Shown here: positions 46,901 to 55,237 of the stretch, piece by piece
Position numbering within the stretch: position 1 is the stretch's first letter
Layout of the letters: every line of letters begins with the position of its first letter
Origin: Methanolinea sp.
GTDB lineage: Archaea; Halobacteriota; Methanomicrobia; Methanomicrobiales; Methanospirillaceae
Assembly: GCA_018262855.1 (NCBI GenBank)
Contig: JADFDO010000003.1
Coordinates: 169,356-233,355, forward strand
Length of the DNA stretch: 64,000 nucleotides
Direction: 5' to 3'
Position numbers and translations under genes: made by a program
Notes under the pieces: model-generated
Seen by the model: only the letters and a program-made list of their open reading frames with translations
Told to the model about the DNA's origin: nothing
Databases searched by the model: none

Positions 46901-47806
46901 GAGGGCGATCCGGTCCCCGTGATGATCGGTGAAGCAGTCCTCACCGATCACATCTCCCGCAGGGAGATCGTGCCGGCACCCGATGAGCGGGTCTACTGCC
47001 TGACCGTGACGGACGAGCACACCGTGCTTGCAAACGGAATCTTCACGGGGCAGTGCGATGGCGATGAGGACTGCATCATGCTCCTCCTCGACGGGCTGAT
47101 CAACTTTTCGCGGTCGTTCCTCCCTGAGACCCGGGGGGGTTCCATGGATGCCCCGCTTGTCCTCACCACAAGGATAGATCCTGCGGAGATCGACAAGGAG
47201 AGCCACAACCTTGACGTGGGGCCCGGGTATCCCCTTGAATTGTATCTTTCTACCCTCCGGTACGCCCACCCCAAGGAGGTGGAGGGGCTCATCGACAGGG
47301 TAGGAAGGAGGCTTGGCACCCCGGCACAGCTCGAGGGATTCCTCTTCACCCACGATACCAGTGATATCTCTTCGGGGCCTCTCGAGTCTACCTACACGAA
47401 GCTCAAGAGCATGCTCGAGAAGCTCGAGGCCGAACTCGAGCTTGCAGGGAGGATCCGTGCCGTTGACGAGGACGATGTTGCCGAACGGGTGCTCACGACG
47501 CACTTTATCAGGGATCTCCAGGGGAACCTCTCCGCCTTTTCGAAGCAGAAGTTCCGGTGCGTGAAGTGCAACACGAGCTACCGCCGGATGCCGCTTGCCG
47601 GCAAGTGCAGCCGGTGCGGGGGAAATATCATTCCCACGGTCCACGAAGGCTCGGTGAAGAAGTACCTCGAGATGTCGAGGGATATCTGCACCAGGTATAA
47701 GGTATCGGAGTATACCCGCCAGAGGGTCCAGGTACTGGATATGGCAATCGAGTCCACCTTCGGCCAGGAGAAGAGCCAGCAGATGGGACTTGCGGATTTC
47801 ATGTAA
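43937..47806 (+). CDS. polC: DNA polymerase D large subunit (DP2) with intein
   Basis: 1289 residues before splicing, 1124 after. DP2 is the catalytic subunit of the archaeal replicative polymerase D. Blocks [40 protein letters not shown] and the DxD-type active site [11 protein letters not shown] are seen; zinc modules lie at [16 protein letters not shown] with [17 protein letters not shown] and near the C-terminus at [20 protein letters not shown]. An intein interrupts the coding sequence just before the active-site CDGDED (residues 875-1039). Several starts (GTG 43937, ATG 43940, 43946, 43967) are possible. The DP1 exonuclease subunit is not in the window. Confidence 0.95.
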   Translation: MMVMMHCSPAMEAYLADLHEGLKRAMEVAEKARAAGIDPRTFVEIPVASDLADRVEALLGIRELAARIREMEGQMTREEVALHIGEDFVERRFGEESREEILDHAIRTAMAILTEGVVAAPTEGIAKVGIGRNDDGSEYLRIFYAGPIRSAGGTAQALSVLVGDFVRRALGLNRYIPRQDEVERYIEEIRQYNSIMNLQYLPSEREIRLIVQNCPVCIDGEGTEQEEVSGYRNLERVETNTVRGGMALVLAEGLALKAPKVLKNVRALSMDGWDWLEELIRGAPKSGDSDDTAGIKPKDKYLRDLIGGRPVFSYPLRKGGFRLRYGRSRNTGFAAAGLNPATMHILGDFLAVGTQMKIERPGKAAGIVPVDTIEGPTVRLKCGDVLRIDDAQVAQELSLEVERILDVGEILIGYGEFLENNHILVPPSYCHEWWCQEGGTTRPGSEEEALSQCFEGAPLHPDYTWYWDDLTCNEIAALADIVSRTGEIRHGILVLPPEPDLKRMLEEILIPHRIREGLICISEYYAFLACLGLDLKLRKRAAWGDAAMEDPIALVQHLSGFTIRSRGGTRIGGRMGRPGKSRPRKMNPPPHALFPLGEAGGSRRSFQEASNHAPQPNMDGGVISIETGRRRCPACGKETFRNLCECGSHTEPVFSCPRCKREISGAECPSCHVSPVCSQVTSLNVKQEYAAAMERLGIREQSLTMVKGVRGLISRERTIEPMEKGILRAMRELFVFKDGTIRFDMIDLPLTHIRPEEVGVTAERLRELGYTEDIEKKPLTSPSQVVELKAQDILLSDSCAEYMVRVAQFLDELLEKCYGLPPFYRVKTREDLLGHLAIGLAPHTSAGVLARIAGFSRANVGYAHPFFHAAKRRNCFYGDTGIETFDGHTWCTRSIRQIVTENFDLSRPGIDRLGTYYSDPQSTLLVRTVDTQGKAHLRRVTSVSIHRAPKALIRFETRGGREIVVTPDHAMLVWDLCSLRKIRAVEVKEGDPVPVMIGEAVLTDHISRREIVPAPDERVYCLTVTDEHTVLANGIFTGQCDGDEDCIMLLLDGLINFSRSFLPETRGGSMDAPLVLTTRIDPAEIDKESHNLDVGPGYPLELYLSTLRYAHPKEVEGLIDRVGRRLGTPAQLEGFLFTHDTSDISSGPLESTYTKLKSMLEKLEAELELAGRIRAVDEDDVAERVLTTHFIRDLQGNLSAFSKQKFRCVKCNTSYRRMPLAGKCSRCGGNIIPTVHEGSVKKYLEMSRDICTRYKVSEYTRQRVQVLDMAIESTFGQEKSQQMGLADFM
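46559..47053 (+). other. Mini-intein (165 residues) in polC, C-terminal glutamine
   Basis: The intein begins at Cys 875 ([13 protein letters not shown]), has a block B-like [10 protein letters not shown] and ends with [10 protein letters not shown] before the extein Cys of CDGDED. It has no room for an endonuclease domain. Splicing would join AKRRN to CDGDEDC, restoring the polymerase active site. The last residue is Gln where most inteins have Asn; the Pyrococcus abyssi Pol-II intein, at the same polymerase, has the same change and splices. The His before it is also replaced (TGQ rather than HN). Confidence 0.92.
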
Positions 47807-47892
47807 CCTGGAGGACAGCACTGCCACCACACCGGAGGAGGATCTCGCAAAGAGCAATTCTCATCACCTCCGAGCATCAATACCTCTGACCG

Positions 47893-49077
47893 ATGTACGA
47901 CCTGGCACGTCTCAGGGAAGAGTTTCCCGTCCTCTCAACATGCATTTACCTCGACTCAGCCTCCACGACCCAGACCCCAAGGAGAGCGGTCGATGCGATG
48001 TGCGCGTATTTTTACGAGTATGCAGCAAACCACGGGCGCGGGGCACATCACCTGGCCAGGAAGACGACCGAACGCTACGAAGAGACCCGTGAAATCCTGG
48101 GAGTATTTCTCGGTGTTGACCCTGGGCACCTTGTCTTTACGAAGAACACGACCGATGCGATCAACATGGCCGCCCATGGCATCTGCTGGAGGGAGGGTGA
48201 CGAGGTGATCACGACGGCGCTTGAGCACCATGCAAACCTGCTCCCGTGGATGGCGCTCAAAGAACGCGGGGTGGACCTGAAGATCCTTCCCCAGAAAAAC
48301 GGCTTCGTCGATCCTTCAGACCTGCAGGATGCCCTGTCGCCCCGGACAAAGCTTGTTACGGTCAACCACGTGACAAATGTCCTCGGCACGGTCCAGCCCG
48401 TCGAAGAGATGGCGAGGATGGCACACGATGCCGGGGCAATGATCCTTGTCGATGCGGCGCAGTCGGCCGGGCATATGCCTATCCGCATTGACGGCTTCGA
48501 TTTCGTCGCGGTTCCCGGCCACAAAGGGCTGCTCGGTCCCCAGGGCACCGGGGCACTTTATGTGAAAGACTACTCTGCGCTCTCAATCACCTGTCACGGC
48601 GGTGGAATTGTCGAGGAGGTGACCCTGCAGGGATTCACGCTCCTCCCACCCCCGGCCAGGTTCGAACCGGGCACCCCAAACATACCGGGCGTGATCGGTC
48701 TCGGAAAGGCCATCCAGCTCGTCGAGGAACTTCGGGTGGAGGAGATTCACCGGCATGAGACCAGGCTCGGAGAGCAGGCGTATGACGGCCTCTCTTCGAT
48801 CAGCGGTGTAGCTGTGTTCAGCCCGAGGGGATCCCCGGTTCTCTCGTTTAATGTCGATGGAATGGATCCCCATGCGTGTGCGGAGGAACTCGACCGCAGG
48901 GAGGGCATCTGTGTCAGGAGCGGGCTTCACTGTGCTCACCCCCTTGCATCCTCACTCTCTCCCGGGGGGACCGTTCGCGCTTCGATGGGGTGCTACACGA
49001 GCCCCGGAGAGGTGCAGGTCTTTGTCGAAACCGTGGAAAAGATCGCATCACGCAAGAAGAATCCCCGATCCAGATAG
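47893..49077 (+). CDS. SufS-like cysteine desulfurase
   Basis: 394 residues, class V aminotransferase fold. The PLP lysine is in VAVPGHKGLLGPQGTGALYV; the catalytic cysteine is in VRSGLHCAHPLASSL, the type-II (SufS/CsdA) position. ALEHHANLLPW and VDAAQSAGHMPIRIDGFDF are other group-II marks. It supplies sulfur from cysteine for Fe-S clusters or other thiolation. No SufU/IscU scaffold gene is next to it. ATG 47893. Confidence 0.93.
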   Translation: MYDLARLREEFPVLSTCIYLDSASTTQTPRRAVDAMCAYFYEYAANHGRGAHHLARKTTERYEETREILGVFLGVDPGHLVFTKNTTDAINMAAHGICWREGDEVITTALEHHANLLPWMALKERGVDLKILPQKNGFVDPSDLQDALSPRTKLVTVNHVTNVLGTVQPVEEMARMAHDAGAMILVDAAQSAGHMPIRIDGFDFVAVPGHKGLLGPQGTGALYVKDYSALSITCHGGGIVEEVTLQGFTLLPPPARFEPGTPNIPGVIGLGKAIQLVEELRVEEIHRHETRLGEQAYDGLSSISGVAVFSPRGSPVLSFNVDGMDPHACAEELDRREGICVRSGLHCAHPLASSLSPGGTVRASMGCYTSPGEVQVFVETVEKIASRKKNPRSR

Positions 49078-49290
49078 ATCCGATCTGCCTGTGCGGATGT
49101 AACAATATTTTCCAAAGCCGGGCATCCGGGGTAACTCCCCAGGTTCCAGTCATCCTCCCAGGGCTGATTCCCTGAGAAGGTCAATAGGGGAGTATTCATT
49201 TTCGGAGCAGGGGGATATTCTCCCCGGCTGGCATACATTTTTGGTTATTCACTTTCAAGTTCCGTCATCGCAGGCCTTCTCCGGTTATGC

Positions 49291-50826
49291 ATGCCCCGGA
49301 TCGGATACATGATGCACGTATTACCTCCACAACAAACCCTGGCCGAAGAGGAAATTTCAAGGGGGCTCACGACTGTTGTCAGGGACGGTATTGCCACACA
49401 GGCGATGGTCACCCTTACAGGCGGGATCTTCCTGGTTGCATTTGCGCTGCAGATGGGAGCATCAAACACGGTGATCGGTCTACTTGCTGCCATCCCGCCG
49501 CTCGCGGAACTGATCCAGATGCCCGCGATCTCGATTGTGGAAAAGATCCGTAACCGGAGACTTATCTGTGTGGGGGCCTCTGTCCTGGCCCGGATTGCAT
49601 GGATTGTAATCGCATGCATTCCTTTCCTGTTCGGCCCGGAGGCAGGGATCATCGTCCTGATTCTCTCGCTTTCGTATTACGGGTGCATCTCCGCGATCTC
49701 ACACTGCAGTTGGAGTTCCTGGATGCGTGACCTCGTCCCGGACGAGATCCTCGGAAGTTTCTTTTCGCGCAGGATGGCCCTCGCCATGGCTCTCGGTATT
49801 GCCCTTTCCCTCGGAGCGAGTTATTTCATCGATTTGTGGCGGATTTATACCGTGTATCCACTGATGTACGCCTATTCCTTAATTTTTCTTGCAGGTTTCC
49901 TTGCGGGACTTTTTGATCTCTATTATATGACACGTATCCCCGAGCCGGAAATGAAACTTGGGAAGTCTCTGCCCCTGTTCAGGCAAATCAGGGCGGCGTT
50001 TCAGGATGTGAACTTTTCCCGGCTGATCGTATTCCTCGGTTCGTGGAGTTTTGCGGTCAATCTTGCCGCGCCCTTTTTCACAGTATACCTGCTGAATCTC
50101 ATCGGCCTCGACATCACACTCGTCATTTTCCTTGCAGTGCTCAGCCAGGGTGTGAGCGTGATGTCCTACCGGATGTGGGGAAGTATCTCGGACAGGTACA
50201 ATAACAAGTCGGTGCTTCGCGTTGCAGGGCCACTTTTCATGTTCTGCATCCTCGGGTGGACATTCACGACCATGCCGGAGAAACATCTCCTCACACTTCC
50301 CCTTCTCGTTGTGCTTCACGTCCTGATGGGCATCTCGACTGCGGGTGTAACCCTGGGATCTGCAAACATCGGGATCAAGCTCGCACCCTATGGCGGAGCG
50401 ACTGCATACCTTGCATCGATCAACATCATCAACTCATTCGCTGCAGGGATCGCTCCGATTATTGGTGGGATGTTCGTTGATTATTTTGCCGCATCGGAAC
50501 TATCGATGACCCTGAATTTCCGGAGCCCCAGCACGCAGTTCAGTCTCATTACGTTCGACCTGCAGTACTGGGACTTCTTCTTCATCTTTGCCTTCATTGT
50601 CGGGATCTATTCGATCCATCGCCTCGCGCTTGTGAAGGAGGCAGGAGAAGTCGAAGAACAGGTGGTGGTCCGTGACCTGATCGCGCAGATGAGCCGCGAG
50701 ATGCGAAACCTCTCAACGGCAGGTGGATTACGGTATATGCTCAGGTTCCCAGTAACAGGCCGTTTTCAGCCATTTACACGGGTAACGAAAGGGAAAGAAT
50801 CCATTGATACGCGTGAAGAACAATGA
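49291..50826 (+). CDS. Major facilitator superfamily transporter
   Basis: 511 residues with 12 likely membrane helices. Typical features include FALQMGASNTVIGLLAAIPP in the first helices, the charged loop MWGSISDRYNNKSVLRVAG between helices, and the long C-terminal cytoplasmic tail (about 60 residues, VVVRDLIAQMSREMRNLS). The substrate cannot be told. ATG 49291 chosen; ATG 49309 is possible. Standing alone between the desulfurase gene and an intergenic palindrome. Confidence 0.85.
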   Translation: MPRIGYMMHVLPPQQTLAEEEISRGLTTVVRDGIATQAMVTLTGGIFLVAFALQMGASNTVIGLLAAIPPLAELIQMPAISIVEKIRNRRLICVGASVLARIAWIVIACIPFLFGPEAGIIVLILSLSYYGCISAISHCSWSSWMRDLVPDEILGSFFSRRMALAMALGIALSLGASYFIDLWRIYTVYPLMYAYSLIFLAGFLAGLFDLYYMTRIPEPEMKLGKSLPLFRQIRAAFQDVNFSRLIVFLGSWSFAVNLAAPFFTVYLLNLIGLDITLVIFLAVLSQGVSVMSYRMWGSISDRYNNKSVLRVAGPLFMFCILGWTFTTMPEKHLLTLPLLVVLHVLMGISTAGVTLGSANIGIKLAPYGGATAYLASINIINSFAAGIAPIIGGMFVDYFAASELSMTLNFRSPSTQFSLITFDLQYWDFFFIFAFIVGIYSIHRLALVKEAGEVEEQVVVRDLIAQMSREMRNLSTAGGLRYMLRFPVTGRFQPFTRVTKGKESIDTREEQ

Positions 50827-50935
50827 TACCGGGGTGGGGGCCAACTCACCAGGATTTTCAACTACGTCCCAACGAGGATGGTACCTGGATCGAAGAAAAT
50901 TCCATGATTCCTAATAAGGACACAAGCATACAAAA

Positions 50936-50990
50936 TGAACATCGCGGATGCGGTTTTGGTATGTACAATGCATCCGCGGTTTTCATCAGG
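50936..50990. repeat. Palindromic intergenic repeat, single copy
   Basis: CGCGGATGC (50944-50952 area) and GCATCCGCG (50970-50978 area) form a near-perfect long stem with a loop of about 18 bases. The right arm runs GCATCCGCGGTTTTCATC, then GCATGTGA, matching the head and tail of the repeats at 37.6 and 52.4 kb. It sits between the convergent MFS and DUF4349 genes, where a bidirectional terminator would be useful. Confidence 0.8.
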
Positions 50991-51076
50991 AAGCATGTGA
51001 CCAGACTGGCTCACATATGTTTCATAGAAAAAAAGGCGTCGGGATTCCCGATACCTGGCGATACCATGGAGGTTGA

Positions 51077-52003
51077 TCATCCCCCGGGCTTTTCTTCTTT
51101 GGGAACGGCAGGTTCAGGGTGGGCTTTTCCCCTTCCTTTCCACCAGCGGTAGATGGCGTACACGATGATCGCGAGTATGATCAGGGGGATGAGGGAGACA
51201 AGGATGACAAAAAGCGCGGCAGTGACTCCCACAAAGCCGGCGATGGCCTGGTTGATCACCGAGGTGATCGAGGGCCCTGCCCGGGATCCCACCGGTTCAG
51301 GCTCCCTGAATGATACCGTGAGCGTGGCGTAGTCAATGCGGCTATCGAGGTACTTCAACCGACCGTCAATCCGGTCGATCTCGACCTGCACCCGCTCAAT
51401 CTGGACCTGGACCTCCATGATCTCGGAAACATTCTCTCCCTTCTCCATGATGCGCTGGTACTGGGCAAGCTGGTGTGCGAGTGCAGTCCTCTGCGCCTGG
51501 AGGTCCACGTACTCCTCGGTGACATCCTCCGCCTGCATCGACTGGGACTTGAGCGTGCCGAGTGCGGCAACCGAGGAGAGTGCCTGATCGAAGGCAGAGG
51601 CAGGGACCCTCATCACGAGCGAAGCGTAGAGCCGGTCCTCGCCGTACCGGTTCATCGAAAAGGATCCCACATACCCCCCGTTCGTGGTGGCAATCGCCTG
51701 GAGGGCATCCCGGGTGGCAGGAACATCCTGGACCTCAAGGTCGATATTCGCGGTCTTTATGATCTTCTGATCGTCGCCTGCCCATGCGCCTGCGCGAATA
51801 ATTGGAACCGGCGTGGCATAGGGTACTGAAGGCGCATAATCGTATCCACTTGAAGATCCACCACCGCCTCCGCCACCCGCGACTCCTGGCGGGAGGGAGA
51901 ATGATGTCGGAGAGATCTCGGAGGAGACGCACCCTGCACACCAGAGCCCTCCAGCAAGGACTGCAAGGAGGATAAGCAGGGGGATTCCCTTGTGTATGTT
52001 CAT
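51077..52003 (-). CDS. DUF4349 lipoprotein
   Basis: 308 residues. A lipoprotein signal (IPLLILLAVLAGGLWCAGCV, lipobox CAGC) and Gly/Ser linker precede the DUF4349 domain: IIKTANIDLEVQDVPATRDA, TTNGGYVGSFSMNRYGEDRL, then a coiled coil (VQIERVQVEIDRIDGRLKYL) and a C-terminal membrane helix (FVILVSLIPLIILAIIVYAI). DUF4349 proteins are surface-bound and of unknown function. ATG 52003. Confidence 0.88.
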   Translation of the reverse strand: MNIHKGIPLLILLAVLAGGLWCAGCVSSEISPTSFSLPPGVAGGGGGGGSSSGYDYAPSVPYATPVPIIRAGAWAGDDQKIIKTANIDLEVQDVPATRDALQAIATTNGGYVGSFSMNRYGEDRLYASLVMRVPASAFDQALSSVAALGTLKSQSMQAEDVTEEYVDLQAQRTALAHQLAQYQRIMEKGENVSEIMEVQVQIERVQVEIDRIDGRLKYLDSRIDYATLTVSFREPEPVGSRAGPSITSVINQAIAGFVGVTAALFVILVSLIPLIILAIIVYAIYRWWKGRGKAHPEPAVPKEEKPGG

Positions 52004-52155
52004 ACATGTCCCTCCCTTCGGGAGGAGAAAAAAGGTTCCTTGACTGCGAACGGTTTCGCAGTCTCACCCTGGATTTCCCTGGCGATGTGATTGCAATCTG
52101 GTGAATATTTATCCCGGAAGATCACCCTTGATCTTAATACAACCTTACCACACCG

Positions 52156-52238
52156 CGAGTGTGACTGAGAGGCCAAAAGTGACCGACTCAAGATCGGTTC
52201 TCGCAGGAGTTCGCAGGTTCGAATCCTGCCACTCGCAT
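52156..52238 (+). tRNA. tRNA-Leu (anticodon CAA)
   Basis: 83 bases with a perfect 7-bp acceptor stem (GCGAGTG with CACTCGC). The anticodon arm ACCGA-CTCAAGA-TCGGT gives anticodon CAA. The T arm GCAGG-TTCGAAT-CCTGC is standard, and the long variable arm (TCTCGCAGGAGTTC region) is the class II form used by Leu and Ser. The CCA tail is not encoded, and there is no intron. TATA-like sequences lie upstream (about 52103-52112 and 52134-52139). Confidence 0.93.
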
Positions 52239-52344
52239 CATTCCTTCCATCAGGTTCCGTCTCTCCGGGCAGGACGCAGCAGCCTCTGAATGAATCGGAT
52301 GATTTGGAGTCCCGGCCCGGAGGAAAGCGTTATTTCTCTCTAAG

Positions 52345-52475
52345 GGAAATGGCTTCGCCATTTTCATGCTGTATGCTCAACCACTTGGCGGTCATATGCC
52401 GTTGATATGTTAATCGGATCCGCGATTTTCATTGTGCATGCGTATGTCCCGATGGGAATCCTGTGATTTTTTTAT
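52345..52475. repeat. Palindromic intergenic repeats (two related units)
   Basis: In the 330-bp gap between tRNA-Leu and hisD. Unit one is a hairpin AAATGGC-TTC-GCCATTT (52347-52363), followed by TTCATGCTGTATGC. Unit two is AATCGGATCCGCGATTTTCA (from 52412), followed by TTGTGCATGCGTATGT and GGGAATCCTGTGATTTTTTT, which matches the unit at 37.6 kb along its whole length. No gene is seen in this gap. Confidence 0.85.
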
Positions 52476-52568
52476 CCTGAGAATATCCGGTCTTCCAGGG
52501 TAGCGGGGAAATTCACAGCAGTTCCCTGAACACACCCTTATGATGCGAAAGAAGAAACCATTCTCCGC

Positions 52569-53819
52569 ATGTTCAACGCGCTAGATGTGGATCGCTGGGT
52601 GTCTGCACGGCGGTCAAGCCTTGACGAGGCGAAGGCGTCAGCAGCCGGGATCATCCAGGCAGTCCGTGACGGGGGAGACGGCGCCCTCCTCGCAATGGCG
52701 AGGAAGCATGAGCCCGATCTCACATCAGTCAGGGTCACCGATGAAGAAGTGGAAGCCGCATATAACGATGTGGAGGACCGCCTGATCGAGAGCCTTATCG
52801 AAGCGGAGGCACGGATCACCCGCTTTCACGAGCTCCAGAAGGAGCGGAGCCTCTGGCTTGAGGAGGTCGAACCGGGGATTGTGCTCGGGGTGAAGACTAC
52901 CCCTCTCGACAGGGTAGGCCTCTATGTCCCGGGCAGGAGGGCCGCGTATCCCTCCACCGCGCTCATGAACGCAGTCCCCGCGAAGGTGGCAGGCGTCCCT
53001 GAGATGTGTGCATGTTCGCCACCACCCATCCTCCCGCTCACGCTCGTTGCGCTGGATATCGCGGGAGTCAGCGAGATATACCGGATAGGGGGTGCCCAGG
53101 CGGTTGCGGCGATGGCGCTCGGGACAGAGACCATCCGCCCCGTCCAGAAGATCGTCGGTCCCGGGAACGTGTACGTGACGGCCGCGAAGATGATGCTCCG
53201 CGAGCATGCCGAGATCGATTTCCCTGCCGGCCCGAGCGAGATCGGCATCCTTGCCGACAGCACGGCAAACCCGGTGTTCATCGCGATCGATATCCTTGCC
53301 CAGGCGGAGCACGATCCCGACGCAGCATGCGTCCTGGTCACCACGGACAAGTCGCTTCCCGGCAGGGTGAACAAGGAGATTGTGAGGCTTTTTGCAACCG
53401 CACCAAGGAAGGATATCATCGAGAAGGCCCTCCGGCAGTCCGGCTACGTGATCGCACCGGACATGGATGAGGCCATCACCGCAATGAACGAGATCGCCCC
53501 CGAGCACCTCTCGATCCAGGCCGGTGATCCGCTCACAGTCCTGAACGCGGTCAGGCACGCTGGATCTATCTTCGTCGGCCCGTACACCCCCGTCGCAGCC
53601 GGGGATTATGCATCAGGTACCAACCACGTGCTCCCGACCGCGGGATACGCGAAGACCTACTCAGGGCTGAACGTCTCGCACTTCTGCAAGACCTCGACAG
53701 TCCAGATCATTGACAGGAGAGGCCTCGAGGCCATCGGAGATACCATCGAGGCCATTGCGGATGCCGAGGGACTCTCCGCCCACGCGGAATCGGTTCGGAT
53801 CAGGCGCTCATACAAGTGA
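52569..53819 (+). CDS. hisD: Histidinol dehydrogenase
   Basis: 416 residues. PLDRVGLYVPGRRAAYPSTA, YRIGGAQAVAAMALGTETI, KIVGPGNVYVTAAKMMLRE and DFPAGPSEIGILADSTANP are family signatures; the catalytic Glu-His pair is in IAPEHLSIQ. The enzyme oxidises histidinol to histidine in two NAD-dependent steps with zinc. No other his genes are near, so the pathway is scattered. ATG 52569. Confidence 0.96.
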   Translation: MFNALDVDRWVSARRSSLDEAKASAAGIIQAVRDGGDGALLAMARKHEPDLTSVRVTDEEVEAAYNDVEDRLIESLIEAEARITRFHELQKERSLWLEEVEPGIVLGVKTTPLDRVGLYVPGRRAAYPSTALMNAVPAKVAGVPEMCACSPPPILPLTLVALDIAGVSEIYRIGGAQAVAAMALGTETIRPVQKIVGPGNVYVTAAKMMLREHAEIDFPAGPSEIGILADSTANPVFIAIDILAQAEHDPDAACVLVTTDKSLPGRVNKEIVRLFATAPRKDIIEKALRQSGYVIAPDMDEAITAMNEIAPEHLSIQAGDPLTVLNAVRHAGSIFVGPYTPVAAGDYASGTNHVLPTAGYAKTYSGLNVSHFCKTSTVQIIDRRGLEAIGDTIEAIADAEGLSAHAESVRIRRSYK

Positions 53820-53896
53820 ATCCTTTTTTGCATCCTCGCTGTTTTGTGTGGGAGACTGAATCGAGGTTGTTCTCTGCATACCAATTCAGTCACTGA

Positions 53897-54018
53897 ACCG
53901 CCGCCGCGCTCCATCTCATCAGTCCTATAAGAATTATTCAGAAAATGCTGAAGATATGGAGGTGACTGCAGGTCGCCCCGGGTCGAGGGCGGAAGTCCCG
54001 CGGTATTTTCTGGGGTAG
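53897..54018 (+). other. Intergenic element, copy 2 (possible small RNA or micro-ORF)
   Basis: Within the 387-bp gap 53820-54206. The element starts ACCGCCGCCG and runs through AGGTCGCCCCGGGTCG to CCGCGGTATTTTCTGGGG, as in copy 1 at about 20.0 kb on the other strand. CCTATAAG at about 53924-53931 lies 25-30 bp before ATG 53956, which opens a 20-codon frame (MEVTAGRPGSRAEVPRYFLG) ending at 54018. Downstream, GTGGTGGCGGAAAGCCCCCAC forms a hairpin. Either a small RNA or a micropeptide is possible; no other gene is seen in the gap. Confidence 0.5.
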
Positions 54019-54206
54019 CGGCGTGTATCGCATACGGGGGTGTGGTGGCGGAAAGCCCCCACAAAATGTATCCTGTTCCTGGGATCCTGCCAAGAATGGA
54101 GTGAAGACTTCCAGTGTGGGTGTCAGGTGGCAATGCGGCACGAATGGTTGGGGACTTTTAAGAGATCCCCTTCCGCATTAAACGGATGCATCCCTGAAGG
54201 CGTTTT

Positions 54207-55079
54207 TTACAGGCACCGCCCAAGATACGATTGTTCCCGGTCACGGATCTCCTGGAGCCCGACAAGGCTATTGAACTCGTCGAACCCCATCAGCAAATCA
54301 GGGTAAGACGAGGGGTCGCCGGTCCTCTTCAGTTCGGAGAAGACTGTGGATACCGCTCTCGCAATGGCATACGTGCAGGAGACGGGGTCGGCAACGACCG
54401 CGTAGCCGATCGCTTCGAGTTCGGCCGCGGAGAGGACAGGCGTCTTTCCTCCGGGAAGCATGTTGGCGAATGCAGGCCCCTTTACTTCGTGGCAGATCCG
54501 CCTCATCTGTTCTACCGATGTCGGGGCTTCCACGAATGTCATGTCCGCACCCGCCTCGTAGTAGAGGTTCGCCCGGTGGATGGCATCCTCGATCCCGTTC
54601 ACGGCGATTGCGTCGGTCCTTGCCATGATGACAAGGTCGGGATCCTTCCTGGCGTCGACCGCGGCCCTGACCTTGGCCACCATCTCTTCAGGGGAGATGA
54701 TGGCTTTTCCCTCCATGTGACCGCACCGCTTCGGGGAGACCTGGTCCTCGATGAACACGCCAGCCACCCCGGCCTTCTCGTAGAGCGAGACGGTCCTCGC
54801 CACATTGGTGGTGTTGCCATACCCCGTGTCGCCGTCGGCAAAGACCGGGATGGTGGTTGCATCCACGATCCTCGACGCACAGTCCACCATCTCGGAAAGC
54901 GTCAGGAGGCCGACATCGGGCCTGCCCAGCAGAGCGGCGGAGTTCGCATACCCCGCCGAGAAGATGGCGGAGAACCCGGCACGCTCCGCGATCCTGGCAC
55001 AGAGCGGGTCATGGACGACCGGGATGATAAGGATGGAATCGTCTGCGATCAGTGTTCTCAGGCGGGCGGTGGGTTTCAT
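54207..55079 (-). CDS. Isocitrate lyase/PEP mutase family enzyme
   Basis: 290 residues, TIM-barrel fold. The catalytic segment KRCGHMEGKAIISPEEMVA has the conserved Cys of lyase members of the family, and VFADGDTGYGNTTNVARTVS, FIEDQVSPKRCGH and ARTDAIAVNGIEDAIHRANL are typical. Members include methylisocitrate lyase, dimethylmalate lyase and oxaloacetate decarboxylase; the exact substrate cannot be told. It is convergent with hisD across the gap holding the copy-2 element and divergent from the RuBisCO gene. Confidence 0.85.
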   Translation of the reverse strand: MKPTARLRTLIADDSILIIPVVHDPLCARIAERAGFSAIFSAGYANSAALLGRPDVGLLTLSEMVDCASRIVDATTIPVFADGDTGYGNTTNVARTVSLYEKAGVAGVFIEDQVSPKRCGHMEGKAIISPEEMVAKVRAAVDARKDPDLVIMARTDAIAVNGIEDAIHRANLYYEAGADMTFVEAPTSVEQMRRICHEVKGPAFANMLPGGKTPVLSAAELEAIGYAVVADPVSCTYAIARAVSTVFSELKRTGDPSSYPDLLMGFDEFNSLVGLQEIRDREQSYLGRCL

Positions 55080-55237
55080 GGGGCTCTTGCTCCCTGAAGC
55101 GTGAAGATCTCCAGGATTTATTCCTTTCGGAGGGTTTTACCACGTAATTGCAGGTTTCCCGGCGACATTTCCCCCTTTTTACCTTTACCGGATTGCTGAT
55201 ATCCTGCCCCTTCCCACTTACTCTGCAGGAATATCAC

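Noticed and set aside
46115..47857. Minus-strand frame of 580 codons
   Set aside because: It is the complement of the polC coding sequence and intein. No motif or start context supports it.
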